Below, piece after piece: positions 33,188 to 44,500 of a stretch of 64,000 bases of DNA; position 1 is the first letter of the stretch; each line of letters begins with the position of its first letter. The position numbers and the translations under genes were made by a program. Below the pieces are notes generated by a model, which was given only the letters and a program-made list of their open reading frames with translations, had not been told where the DNA came from and did not search any database. The stretch spans positions 15,453,151-15,517,150 of the forward strand of contig NC_135563.1 of the NCBI RefSeq assembly GCF_964340395.1. Direction: 5' to 3'. Origin of the DNA: Glandiceps talaboti. Lineage: Eukaryota; Hemichordata; Enteropneusta; Spengelidae.

Positions 33188-34944
33188 TCCCCTTTAATAC
33201 CTCCCGTGCCCTTACGGGAGGTAAAAAGACGGAAAAAGTCGTTCAACGTGAGGTCGCCTGCTGCATGCAGTGACTCCGAAGATGCGCTCGATCTCATTTA
33301 CATCTTGTTCCTTATGTTAAAACATTTACTCCGTCTGATAAAATGACAGATCTCTTTTTGGAATATTTGGTGGACCTGATAAACTATTAAACTAAGTACA
33401 CAACATCCTGTGTAAAGTAATCTCGTCCGGAGTATTATTGTAGTTGGCTATCATTGTACCATATGGTTTTATATCTGCATTGTATTGTAAGGTGACAGAA
33501 GGGGTGGATAAAATAATGCTTGAGTTTAATTTGGCGGGGCTTAACATTTTTTGAGAAGACAAGGTGAGAGGAGCTACACCATTTGTTTAACCGTAAATTG
33601 TGTACATTTCCTAGCTGTAGCCATGCAGACAAATTACAAGAGATGGTATCAAGATGACTGAATAAATAAACTCGACCTGAAATATTTTGCTATCATTATT
33701 ATATGGTTTGTTTTAACATCCTGTCAAGCATTGTGAAAAAATGATATATATCATGATACCGTATATTTATATTTTTCACATTGTATTTCTGACTTTATAC
33801 ATTTATTCAGAATCCCGAATATGTGTAAGCATGTGATAAGCTAATAACATAATTATATCATAAAAAAATAAAGAAACTTGGTCTTTTATTATAATCATCT
33901 TCGGATTTCGCAAGAATTGTTGCCTCATGACCCTGCCTAGATCGCCAGTAGTAAGGCCATGAAGTCCACAAATTTCACTGTAACTCCATTCCACCAAACC
34001 TCAAGAAAATTATGTTTTCCCTTGATGAATTATCGAATTTCAAGCATTTCGAGAAAAAAAATGACAGAAACACTGATTTTCGTCCGTACGCGACATAACT
34101 TTTGCACTTAATCTGCTCTCAGACCAGTTGAGTAGATAGTGAACATTGCCACGTGACCTGTGATATACATTTCAACCGTACCATGCCACAAACAGTTTGA
34201 AGGTATTGGAAGAAATTTGATAGGGCCAGGTAGAGTCAGGGGAATGTATCTTTTTGGGGGGAAATATGCATTAGTAATGACAAATTAAATTACTTGATCA
34301 ATCCAATCTCAACAAGGAAGACCCGTCACTCAAAAAAATATAGTATTCCCAGATGCAGAACCGAACGATTCAAAAACAGTTTCATACTATACGCTTTGTA
34401 CAATTACCAATGATGGCTTGACGGAATGTCTTCGAGCTTGTATAGACCTTTTTAACAGTAATCAGTATATTTTTATGTCTTACCTTTCTTAAGCTTTGTA
34501 ACCTTTGTAACCTTTCGTTAGGAATCATTCTTAAATATTTTACCCTTAATGTCTTGACTCTTTTAGTCAGTGTATTCCTGTGTATATGAGATTTTAAATT
34601 GTATGATTCCAACCACCTCTTTGTGTTTGGTTGTAAAATATAGATAAAAAATAATTTAAAAATGTTGATAAACGTGATAAACGTGTTTGGCACACCGTCG
34701 ATTTTATTGTTATATAGTTGGTTCATATACAAAGCAATATTGATATATGGTTAGTTGATATCACAGACAAGAAAAAGATACTGTTGTTATGTATCAGTTA
34801 ATGAACGAAATTACAAATTACATTACAATAAAATCACTCACCATTACTTTCCAGTAACAAGGCCAGTAAGACGAACAGGATAAGTAAGCAGAAACTAACA
34901 CACCAACGTTGTCTATTAATATTACTGGTGCGGAAGTTGAACAT
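29173..34944 (-). CDS. carbohydrate sulfotransferase A1 (CHST8-14 family)
   Basis: Three coding exons on the minus strand: 34,944-34,842; 30,471-30,326; 30,066-29,173 (phases 1 and 0; 380 aa). Exon 1 is a cytoplasmic tail plus signal anchor (MFNFRTSN..., hydrophobic SFCLLILFVLLALLL). Exon 2 is a Ser/Asp-rich stem. Exon 3 is the catalytic domain. The PAPS-binding 5'-PSB is CPIPKTGGTSWRRV (about residues 149-162, Lys 153) and the 3'-PSB is FVRQPFQRLLSAYKNKLE (about 210-227). The family signatures FSEFVKYLIDP, HWDFMHKLCSVCEYSYDYIG and LYNVYKMDFDLFGY follow, with NST, NYS and NSS sequons. Members transfer sulfate from PAPS to GalNAc or glucuronate on glycans in the Golgi; the acceptor here cannot be read. 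The 3'-PSB has Gln where A2 has His. A2 is nearly identical. The 4.4-kb intron 1 holds several mobile elements. Confidence 0.92.
30531..30895. mobile_element. probable MITE-like insertion in A1 intron 1
   Basis: Homology to unit 2 stops abruptly at 'gtttcactag' (30,530). The segment begins GCTCGAGTCCCCGGGGGCTA and ends near GCCCCCGAGCTCCAGTCG, a loosely inverted, GC-rich pair. The interior has repeated 'gtctaaaa.ggggtc' motifs. Boundaries and family are uncertain. Confidence 0.4.
30995..31900 (+). mobile_element. 5'-truncated LINE fragment (CR1/L2-like), decayed
   Basis: It encodes the C-terminal part of a reverse-transcriptase polyprotein: STAVRNLGTTLDSRMSMENQ, then AFVTSRLDYCNALLHGTP, LKYLRKLQCVQN, ITPVLFKLHWLPIQQRIKFK, TFKALHGLAPPYLS and TAAPELWNKLPHEIK. 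This is the arrangement typical of CR1/L2-superfamily 3' ends. In-frame stops interrupt it at about 31,329-31,331 and 31,633-31,635. The 3' end ggcgctatacaaatg (about 31,868) is typical of such elements. The reverse-transcriptase core and 5' part are missing. Confidence 0.85.
32376..33221 (+). mobile_element. Helentron/pearl-like non-autonomous element with tandem core
   Basis: It starts CCTCCCGTAAGG (32,376-32,387) and ends with the exact complement CCTTACGGGAGG (33,210-33,221). The 3' end forms a hairpin: CCTCCCGT, loop GCCCTT, ACGGGAGG (33,200-33,221). The core has three complete units and a partial fourth of a 146-147-bp tandem repeat (starts 32,520, 32,667, 32,813, 32,960). A subterminal (ACAG)n(CA)n microsatellite follows at about 33,125-33,180. 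No target duplication is seen. This layout matches the pearl/HINE type of Helitron-related elements described in bivalves and other invertebrates. No protein is encoded. Confidence 0.7.
33222..34251. other. A1 intron 1 sequence, nothing further recognised
   Basis: AT-rich intron. 34,157-34,250 matches unit 2 at 45,188-45,282. Confidence 0.5.
34252..34680. other. ~430-bp segment in A1 intron 1 absent from unit 2
   Basis: Flanks are contiguous in unit 2 near 45,283. The segment translates on the minus strand to a 116-residue lysine/arginine-rich open frame (ending ...AIIGNCTKRIV) with no recognisable homology. It is probably an unidentified insertion. Confidence 0.5.
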
Positions 34945-35116
34945 GGTAACTTGGAATTGAGAACACGTTGTCCTGCTACTGTTTGATACACAGTCGGCCT
35001 GTCTCGCTGTCTCGCTGCCAGATTCGTGACTACCATCCCTAATCCGTGTAATCGACTTAGCCGCGAGAAGAGAGGGACGTCGACGTGTCCCAAGTCTGGC
35101 TGGTAGTGTTTGGAAA

Positions 35117-35420
35117 TGTGAGAGAGGGAGAGAAAGAGATAGAGAGAGAGGGAGGGAGGGAGGGAGGGAGGGAGAGAGAGAGGGAGAGGGGGAGAGAAAC
35201 AGACAAACAGAGACAGAGACAGACAGAAATAGAGAGAGTGACAGAGACAGAGAAAGCGACAGTGAGAGAGACAGAGAGAAAGACAGAGACAGACAGAGAG
35301 AGAGGTCTAGAGATCGGGAGGTCTAGAGGTCTAAAGAGAGAGAGAGACAGAGAGAGACAGAGAGACAGAGAGAGACAGAGACAGAGACAGAGACAGAGAC
35401 AGATAGACAGACGGAAGGGA
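35117..35420. repeat. GA/GGGA/ACAG-rich low-complexity tract
   Basis: Begins 'gtgagagagggagaga' and includes (GGGA)n with at least four GGG runs (about 35,148-35,173), which can form a G-quadruplex, then irregular GACAGA repeats. A 125-aa Arg/Glu-rich open frame over it is an artefact. Confidence 0.9.
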
Positions 35421-36349
35421 CAGGTAAAAAGAAGAATGACAATTCTCAGTACCTGTACGTAATACCTTAATTCCTCATGCTAGAGGGTCAAAATAGAACC
35501 AGAATGTTAACTTATTTTCACGCGTGCCTATAGTAATGCTTGAGAAGCGCATGGAGCAAAAGTAATGGCGTCGACCAAAAATCGAATGTTCGTTATGTGT
35601 ATGATGTGCCTAGGCACTAATATTCCATTTCAGGCACCAATAATTACTACTGTAACAATACTTCAACTCGTATTTCACTTGGTATTAAGATTTCCATTCA
35701 ATTGAATTATTAATTCAATACATATGACTGCTGAAATTTTTTAATCAACAATATAATGGAATTGTGATGTTATTTTCCTATACTTTGTGATTACATAATT
35801 CAAATCAGAAAAAAACACAATAGCCTTTATTGAGCCTGTGTGCATTGACTGCCTATAAAAAGATTTTACTCACTGTGATATCAGCTGTCTGGTCACCATG
35901 GTAATCCTGCAAATCTACATCACAGCATGGCAACGGGTTACCCCGTTACCACGGTAATCTCTGCAAATCTGCATCACAGAAAGGTGACTGGTCTGAATCC
36001 TGTGAACCACTATCTCCAGCTGGGACATTTCTAATAGTTGTCAAACTATCCAAATCTGTGATGGATGTGTGTGTATTGATCTTTGATGCTCTGTGTACCA
36101 TGGTGATTAATTTCAATTTTCAGTATTTATTGATCAGAATGAAACAGATGTATACCTTATTAACATCTAGGTGTGTGAAATGTGTTAAGCGTGTTTCTAT
36201 GTTATTGCACCCAGGTACTTCAAATAAAGCAAGGCAATATCTGAAAGCTTCGATAGGTCAAATGTTAGTTGTATCACGTAATTACAATGACAATGTGATG
36301 TCATTATGTGGGTTGGCCAATTGCAAAGCATGGAAATATAACCGTGGGT
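35421..36349. other. between A1 and the orphan B exon, nothing recognised
   Basis: No gene or repeat family recognised; two short duplicated phrases ('tctgcaaatct.catcaca') near 35,910-35,980. Confidence 0.4.
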
Positions 36350-36532
<183 letters not shown>

Positions 36533-36754
36533 TGTGTTTTATGCTATAAAGTTATTATGTATTCATGGGCACAGTTGGAGCTATGTGAGATTCTGGGACT
36601 AGCATGTTCTAGTGACACTAGTAAATGTTGACGCTCAATGATTCAATAAGCTGTTATTCCTATATCTTGCTAAAAATGTATCCAGTCCCCAACCAGTAAG
36701 AAAGTGTTCTGTTTTTGAACATGATTGGGGCGGGGTGGGGGTGAGAGACGATCA

Positions 36755-37240
36755 TGATAGTATAATTGTTTATTATAGTGACATGAGGTTTACCTGAAAA
36801 GTTTACATTGACAAAAAAAAGAACAATAAATAATAACACCTCCCAGCCCAACAAGTAGACTTATAAGTCACCTCAACAGTAATTTACAAAACAAAAGGTA
36901 GTCAAACAGCTAAGCTCAGAAATTCAAATAACAAGTCAACTTAACCTGTATAAACAGTTTTTGCGTTTAAGAAATGCAGCTTCAATAAATTTGGCCGTAG
37001 CTTTCACATTATCCTGAAGTAATAGCTTAAACTTATCACCAATAGGAAGAATATTGAAGGTCGCCATGTCAATGAAATCAAAATACAAAGCTCGAAGATC
37101 TGAATAAAATTTACAGTGAAAGAGGAAATGACTTTCATCTTCTACAGTATCTGTATCATCACAAAGCTCACATACTCTCCTTTCAACCGGTTCATGACGA
37201 AACCTACCAGTTTCGATACATGATAAAATGGGACCCTTAT
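36755..37240 (-). mobile_element. 5'-truncated LINE fragment in unit 1
   Basis: The minus-strand translation gives RRVCELCDDTDTVEDESHFL, then FHCKFYSDLRALYF and AKFIEAAFLKRK, the CxxC...E.HFL..C motif at the C-terminus of many non-LTR reverse-transcriptase ORFs. The matching place in unit 2 (about 49,415-49,450) has no insert. Short TATAAT-like repeats at both edges may be the target duplication. Confidence 0.75.
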
Positions 37241-37388
37241 AATGGAGATAGCCTGTCGTACACCGACTTGGCCACTTGCACTGTTATGATAAAGTATCTA
37301 TTGATCGTGCCTGGTTTACCGATTAGATTATTAAGAAATTTAACCACAAGACATCTCAGTTTTTGAAGATATGGTTACTTACTTGTAC

Positions 37389-37464
37389 CTTTGAATTCAA
37401 GGACAATCACAACGACGACAACACAGATAAAGACCAACCCAAGATATCGTCTTGGTATCTTCAT
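37389..37464 (-). pseudogene. orphan duplicated first exon (signal anchor) of a B-type sulfotransferase
   Basis: The minus strand reads an ATG at 37,464 and MKIPRRYLGLVFICVVVVVI, then VLEFK, ending in phase 1 at a donor gtacaag. It is homologous to exon 1 of B2 (49,673-49,598; MKIPIRYFGLVFICVFVV...) together with its flanks. No B-type exon 2 or 3 lies downstream in unit 1. It could be a remnant, or an alternative first exon for A1: both exon types end in phase 1, the phase needed by A1 exon 2. The reading frame is intact. Confidence 0.7.
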
Positions 37465-38594
37465 AGTCACGTCTTCAGATACACAGGGAGACAAAACCGT
37501 CTTATAAGTTCCAGCTCGGTGGTGACATTCTGTGAATAACTGACAGACTGCCAACGAATCAAGTTAATCTGTGTGGCTGATTTCTAATCGATATTGGATC
37601 GATAATAAAGTACCCTAATCCCCGAAATTTGAATCTGACCACATCCTTCCTAAGTCTACTAAACAGTATAACACCCATTCATCTCACTTTTGTCTTCTGA
37701 CATACATGAATGCAAAACAACACAAGGCGCCTCAGGCGTAGGTTCACACCATGTTCTTATCGGTTTGTTTATATCTGTAAAAGTTAGTAACATGGTATAC
37801 GGCAATATAACTAACTTTCACAGACATAAAACAAACTGATACGAACATGAGAGGCACCGACAGTTGTGTTTTGAATCAATGTATGTCAGTGTGATAAAGA
37901 GAAAATTTTCCGGCAATTTCAAAGTCTTAATTGTTCACCACTGATAAAAGGACATTCTGACCAAAGGCATCCCTAGACAACTGCTGCAAGGGTTGTACAA
38001 TTTAAGGTGGAATTATTGAACCATCCGGCAAAGTGCTGAGCATGGTTGACAGGACTTAGTCAAGGTCTGCTGAGGGTGTATCTGCCAAAGTCATTGTTCT
38101 TGGTTTGAATAACAGTTACCATTGAACAAAACAGACCTGGAAATATTATTCTTGTGTAAATATGTTATTTGCTGTAATTCAGTCTCTGTAAGTAGACTTA
38201 CAAACTGGTGATATATTTTGGAACTTTCTCACAAGCTCTTTTATCAAGTGCCTTTCTCTAGCTCTGTGGCATATCAATAATGTCCAATGTTCAAATTATG
38301 CTGCTTATACTGAGACGTGTTGTTTATTTCCTCCAATTGTAAAACGTCATTATTTATCAAAACATTTCCTTTCGTAAGTTTACAAGTGCCACCTTTTAGT
38401 ACTTTAAAATACCACTCATAAACCATAAGAACCCCAGATCCGTAGAGTGTCACAGTACATGATACTGGATGGAGGTGTATGAAAGACGAGGAAAAAACTA
38501 CATAAGTGCGCCACCAGTGACGACTCTGTCCATGTGATACACCACAGATCAAACGCTCTATTCTTTACCCACTTTATCCCTTACACGTTCCTTT

Positions 38595-41500
38595 TTATGC
38601 TTTGTCTACATCCAATAATTCTTTAGGGAAAGGATAACCAAACAAGTCAAAATCCATTTTATAAACGTTGTACAGTTTGACAATATCCTCGTTTGAAATT
38701 TGAGAATAATATTTCCGATAAATTTCTTCGTCAGAGCTGTTCGTTACATGAGTACTGTATGTTGGGTACGAGTAGTTGTTGCCAGCCAATTGGTGTATTA
38801 TAGTATCAGCCTCATCCGGCAGGTTTTCAAAATGACCGATGTAATCGTATGAGTACTCACAGACGGAGCATAATTTATGCATGAAATCCCAGTGTCTATC
38901 AAACGAATTTTGGTTGACTGGATCAATAAGATACTTGACAAATTCACTAAACGATGGCGTTTGGTAATCTGTCCCTCTTGTTGTGGTTGACTTTGTTCGA
39001 TATTTCGATATAATTCTTGACCCATATCTTCTTATAAACAGATTCGAATCTGGATGTTCCAATTTGTTTTTGTAGGCGGACAAAAGTCGTTGGAATGGGT
39101 GTCGAACGAACAAAAATTTGGTGTACTTCTCAAGCCGATTTTCTTTCTGTTTCGGAGAAAGTTTGAAAAGTGTTGGATAGCTATGCTGGAGTTGGACTAC
39201 TTTGTGATGTAGTCCCTCGGTTGAGTTATATACCCCCTCCAAAACAAGAATAACTCGTTTCCAGCTAGTCGCTCCAGTCTTGGGTATAGGGCAGTAGAGA
39301 AATTTATAATCGTCATTGTAAATCATTGTATTGTGGTCCTGATATGTTGGACTGTGGTACAATTCTGAATTCAGCTTCATTGATGCACACGTCGTTTTCA
39401 TTTTCGACCTCCTCTTCCACTGAATCAAGTCCTGGTCATTAGGTGATAACGTAGTCTTCTCTTCCTCTTCATTGGGTAATAACGTGATCTGTACCAAAAC
39501 AAAATAAAGTACAATTATGTTAATGTCCAAAATTGAGCTATTGGCCTCACCCCTTCACAGGTTAGTACGCGATAAAACAAAGTAAACATTTTGCTCCTCA
39601 TATAACTATTAAAATTTACTTCAAATTAATTACAGATAACATAATGGTAATTAACAAAAAAATCGTTGATATCCTTCATGTATAAATATGAGACACATTA
39701 TGTCAAGAAATTTTTTTTTAATTTTTTTTTATTAATTAAAGAAAAAAGTTACAGCGCAGAAAGTACTAAGAAAAGAAAGAAAAGAAATAGAAAAAAAGTA
39801 CAAAACAAACCTACATTTCATCAAAATATTCCACAAAAACACCCCACTTTCGTAAATGTAAACCTATTTTGCCTTTTGATATTGCAATTTTTTCTTCAAT
39901 CTTGTATGTATATCTAAAGTATTTCTTAAAAGCTTCAATCCGTGGGCTTGAGTTACTATATTTACATTTGAAAATAAAATAACGTACCAGAAGAAAAACG
40001 AAATTATCCAATACAGTAACATCTTCCAAGATACCAAGTATACAATAGAGTACGTTTAGAGGCAACTGAGTATGAGTTATTGAAAAATACCATTCTTTAA
40101 CTGAAATCCAAAACTTGCTTACATGCGTACAATCCCAAAAGAGATGATAGTAATCTTCTACAACCTCATCACAAAAAAATACATAAAGGTGAGTCTACAA
40201 TGCCCCAAGTGAACAATAATTTGTTTGTAGGTAAAATCTTCATGATCAATTTATACTGAAAATATCTTAATTTCACATCAATTGTAACTTTAAATGGAAG
40301 AACAAGCAAGGTAGACATTGGTATTGGAATGTCAAGAATATCATGCCAGTAGCGAACAATGTGTAAAGGGATATCACCGGCAGCAATAGTATTCAGAAAA
40401 TAATTATACATATCCCTATTAATTTTCTTATCGGAGAGAGACTTTGTGTTTCGAAACTTAGGAAGACACACTTGTAGCTTTGGAATACCCTCCTTAGCAA
40501 GTAACCTTTTCCAAAATTGGAGTACAGCTGATAACAGTTGATTATATTCATGATTTGTGCAAATATTACCATAAATTCTTGTCAAGAAATTCAGTGCAAT
40601 TCAATGATCTGGAAAAACACAATTACCTTAGTGCTTACAATTATTGGTTTGATTGCGTCACTGTTGACGTCACTACCACTGTCATTTAGACTGGGATGAG
40701 TTTTTGCAAGTATATTAATCGATGGAAATCGACTGCTGATCAATGTATGTGCAGGGGAGTACTTTAAAATACCTGTTAAGAAATCAAAGAATACAAACTG
40801 TAAGTAAAACCCGATTGTGTTTCACTAGAATTAGTCATAGTAGGGACTATAAGATACGTCGCGTTGTTCAGCCCTTAGACCACTAACAATAATCCTCGTC
40901 ATGTAAATGACATCGACTGACATCGTAGTCAAACATACGCACGGAGACAGAGCGGAGACCAAAGAGTCCGTACTCACCCCATCACGACGTATGCATTTTT
41001 GCGTTTGTTTTGAAATAGCTGGGGTCGTACTCGTACACATCGGGATAACTCGGAGAAGCACATGTTTGTGATTTTATTTACTGTTTTCTGAGGTGGGACA
41101 TTGGGTTTGGAAATACAAGTTTAATCAATCATAAAACAGCCATAACAGATACTTTCAAAGAATTAGAACACGGAGGGAAAATAACGGGAATATCAATGAC
41201 ATTTCTACCAAACTCGAGATCGCACGTAGCTAGCTACCTAGTATGGAAGTGTAAAGCTTAGTCTGCTCTGGCCCGTGCGATACTTGTGAAGTTAATTTTG
41301 AAGTTTTCCCGATTATGTCAAAACACTACCTACATGCAATCTGTAATCTGTAAAAAAATTTCTCATCTATCTAACGATTTTGGTGTGGTAATGATCGACC
41401 AAATGCCGACGCTAGTGTACGTGTGCAACTGTAATCTAGTACCTTGATTGGGGTGACCCTAAAACGAATGACAACCTGAATGACGGAAAACGAATGACAG

Positions 41501-44500
41501 CATTTCTAGGTGGTAAACAGTGGAATGACACCCTTTTCTACATTCAGTTAGTTGAATGACACCCTCTGCACTGTAAAACCAGTGGAATGACAGCCGCCAC
41601 TCTATAAAATAAGTGGAATGACAGCATTTTCAATGCTTTAGAACTGGAATGACAGCATTTCTAGGTGGTAAACAGTGGAATGACACCCTTTTCTACATTC
41701 AGTTAGTTGAATGACACCCTCTGCACTGTAGAACCAGTGGAATGACAGCCGCCACTCTATAAAATAAGTGGAATGACAGCATTTTTAATGCTTTGGAACT
41801 GGAATGACAGCATTTCTAGGTGGTAAACAGTGGAATGACACCCTTTTCTACAATCAGCTAGTTGAATGACACACTCTGCACTGTAGAACCACTGGAATGA
41901 CAGCCGCCACTCTATAAAATAAGTGGAATGACAGCATTTTCAATGCTTTAGAACTGGAATGACAGCATTTCTAGGTGGTAAACAGTGGAATGACACCCTT
42001 TTCTACATTCAGTTAGTTGAATGACACACTCTGCACTGTAGAACCAGTGGAATGACAGCCGCCACTCTATAAAATAAGTGGAATGACAGCATTTTCAATG
42101 TTTTAGAACTGGAATGACAGCATTTCTAGGTGGTAAACAGTGGAATGACACCCTTTTCTACATTCAGTTAGTTGAATGACACCCTCTGCACTGTAGAACC
42201 AGTGGAATGACAGCCGCCACTCTATAAAATAAGTGGAATGACAGCATTTTTAATGCTTTGGAACTGGAATGACAGCATTTCTAGGTGGTAAACAGTGGAA
42301 TGACACCCTTTTCTACATTCAGTTAGTTGAATGACACACTCTGCACTGTAAAACCAGTGGAATGACAGCCGCCACTCTATAAAATAAGTGGAATGACAGC
42401 ATTTTTAATGCTTTGGAACTGGAATGACAGCATTTCTAGGTGGTAAACAGTGGAATGACACCCTTTTCTACATTCAGTTAGTTGAATGACACCCTCTGCA
42501 CTGTAAAACCACTGGAATGACAGCCGCCATTCCACTGTTTACCACCTAGAAATGCTGTCATTCCAGTTCTAAAGCATTGAAAATGCTGTCATTCCACTTA
42601 TTTTATAGAGTGGCGGCTGTCATTCCATTGGTTTTACAGTGCAGAGGGTGTCATTCAACTAACTGATTGTAGAAAAGGGTGTCATTCAACTAACTGATTG
42701 TAGAAAAGGGTGTCATTCCACTGTTTACCACCTAGAAATGTTGTCATTCCAGTTCTAAAGCATTGAAAATGCTGTCATTCCACTTATTTTATAGAGTGGC
42801 GGCTGTCATTCCAGTGGTTCGACAGTGCAGAGTGTGTCATTCAACTAACTGATTGTAGAAAAGGGTGTCATTCCACTGTTTACCACCTAGAAATGCTGTC
42901 ATTCCAGTTCCAAAGCATTAAAAATGCTGTCATTCCACTTATTTTATAGAGTGGCGGCTGTCATTCCACTGGTTTTAGAGAGCAGAGTGTGTCATGCAAC
43001 TAACTGATTTTAGAAAAGGGTGTCATTCCACTGTTTACCACCTAGAAATGCTGTCATTCCAGTTCCAAAGCATTAAAAATGCTGTCATTCCACTTATTTT
43101 ATAGAGTGGCGGCTGTCATTCCAGTGGTTCTACAGTGCAGAGTGTGTCATTCAACTAACTGAATGTAGAAAAGGGTGTCATTCCACTGTTTACCACCTAG
43201 AAATGCTGTCATTCCAGTTCCAAAGCATTAAAAATGCTGTCATTCCACTTATTTTATAGAGTGGCGGCTGTCATTCCACTGGTTCTACAGTGCAGAGGGT
43301 GTCATTCAACTAACTGAATGTAGAAAAGGGTGTCATTCCACTGTTTACCACCTAGAAATGCTGTCATTCCAGTTCCAAAGCATTAAAAATGCTGTCATTC
43401 CACTTATTTTATAGAGTGGCGGCTGTCATTCCACTGGTTCTACAGTGCAGAGGGTGTCATTCAACTAACTGAATGTAGAAAAGTGTGTCATTCCAATGTT
43501 TACCACCTAGAAATGCTGTCATTCCAGTTCTAAAGCATTGAAAATGCTGTCATTCCACTTATTTTATAGAGTGGCGGCTGTCATTCCACTGGTTTTACAG
43601 TGCAGAGTGTGTCATTCAACTAACTGAATGTAGAAAAGGGTGTCATTCCACTGTTTACCACCTAGAAATGCTGTCATTCCAGTTCCAAAGCATTAAAAAT
43701 GCTGTCATTCCACTTATTTTATAGAGTGGCGGCTGTCATTCCACTGGTTCTACAGTGCAGAGTGTGTCATTCAACTAACTGAATGTAGAAAAGGGTGTCA
43801 TTCCACTGTTTACCACCTAGAAATGCTGTCATTCCAGTTCCAAAGCATTGAAAATGCTGTCATTCCACTTATTTTATAGAGTGGCAGCTGTCATTCCAGT
43901 GGTTCTACAGTGCAGAGTGTGTCATTCAACTAACTGATTGTAGAAAAGGGTGTCATTCCACTGTTTACCACCTAGAAATGCTGTCATTCCAGTTCCAAAG
44001 CATTAAAAATGCTGTCATTCCACTTATTTTATAGAGTGGCGGCTGTCATTCCAGTGGTTCTACAGTGCAGAGTGTGTCATTCAACTAACTGAATGTAGAA
44101 AAGGGTGTCATTCCACTGTTTACCACCTAGAAATGCTGTCATTCCAGTTCTAAAGCATTAAAAATGCTGTCATTCCACTTATTTTATAGAGTGGCGGCTG
44201 TCATTCCACTGGTTTTACATTGCAGAGGGTGTCATTCAACTAACTGAATGTAGAAAAGGGTGTCATTCCACTGTTTACCACCTAGAAATGCTGTCATTCG
44301 TTTTCCGTCATTCAGGTTGTCATTCGTTTTAGGGTCACCCCCTTGATTGTACAAATGATACGTAAGTTTGTTCGTACCCACGAATTTCAGTTTACAATTT
44401 CAATGATACAAATTGTCATTGTGTAATAGTGTTTGGATCGTGTTAGAACAGGCCCCTCAAAATATAATTGTTCGGGCTATAATTTGTATGTATAAGTTTA

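Noticed and set aside
35085-35462. 125-codon Arg/Glu-rich + frame
   Set aside because: A translation of a GA/GACAGA low-complexity tract.
41451-44340. CRISPR-like appearance: a constant short segment with variable remainder every 31 bp
   Set aside because: The variable parts recur in a fixed order of five, the array is inverted about a centre and it is flanked by a target duplication. The context is a eukaryotic intron.
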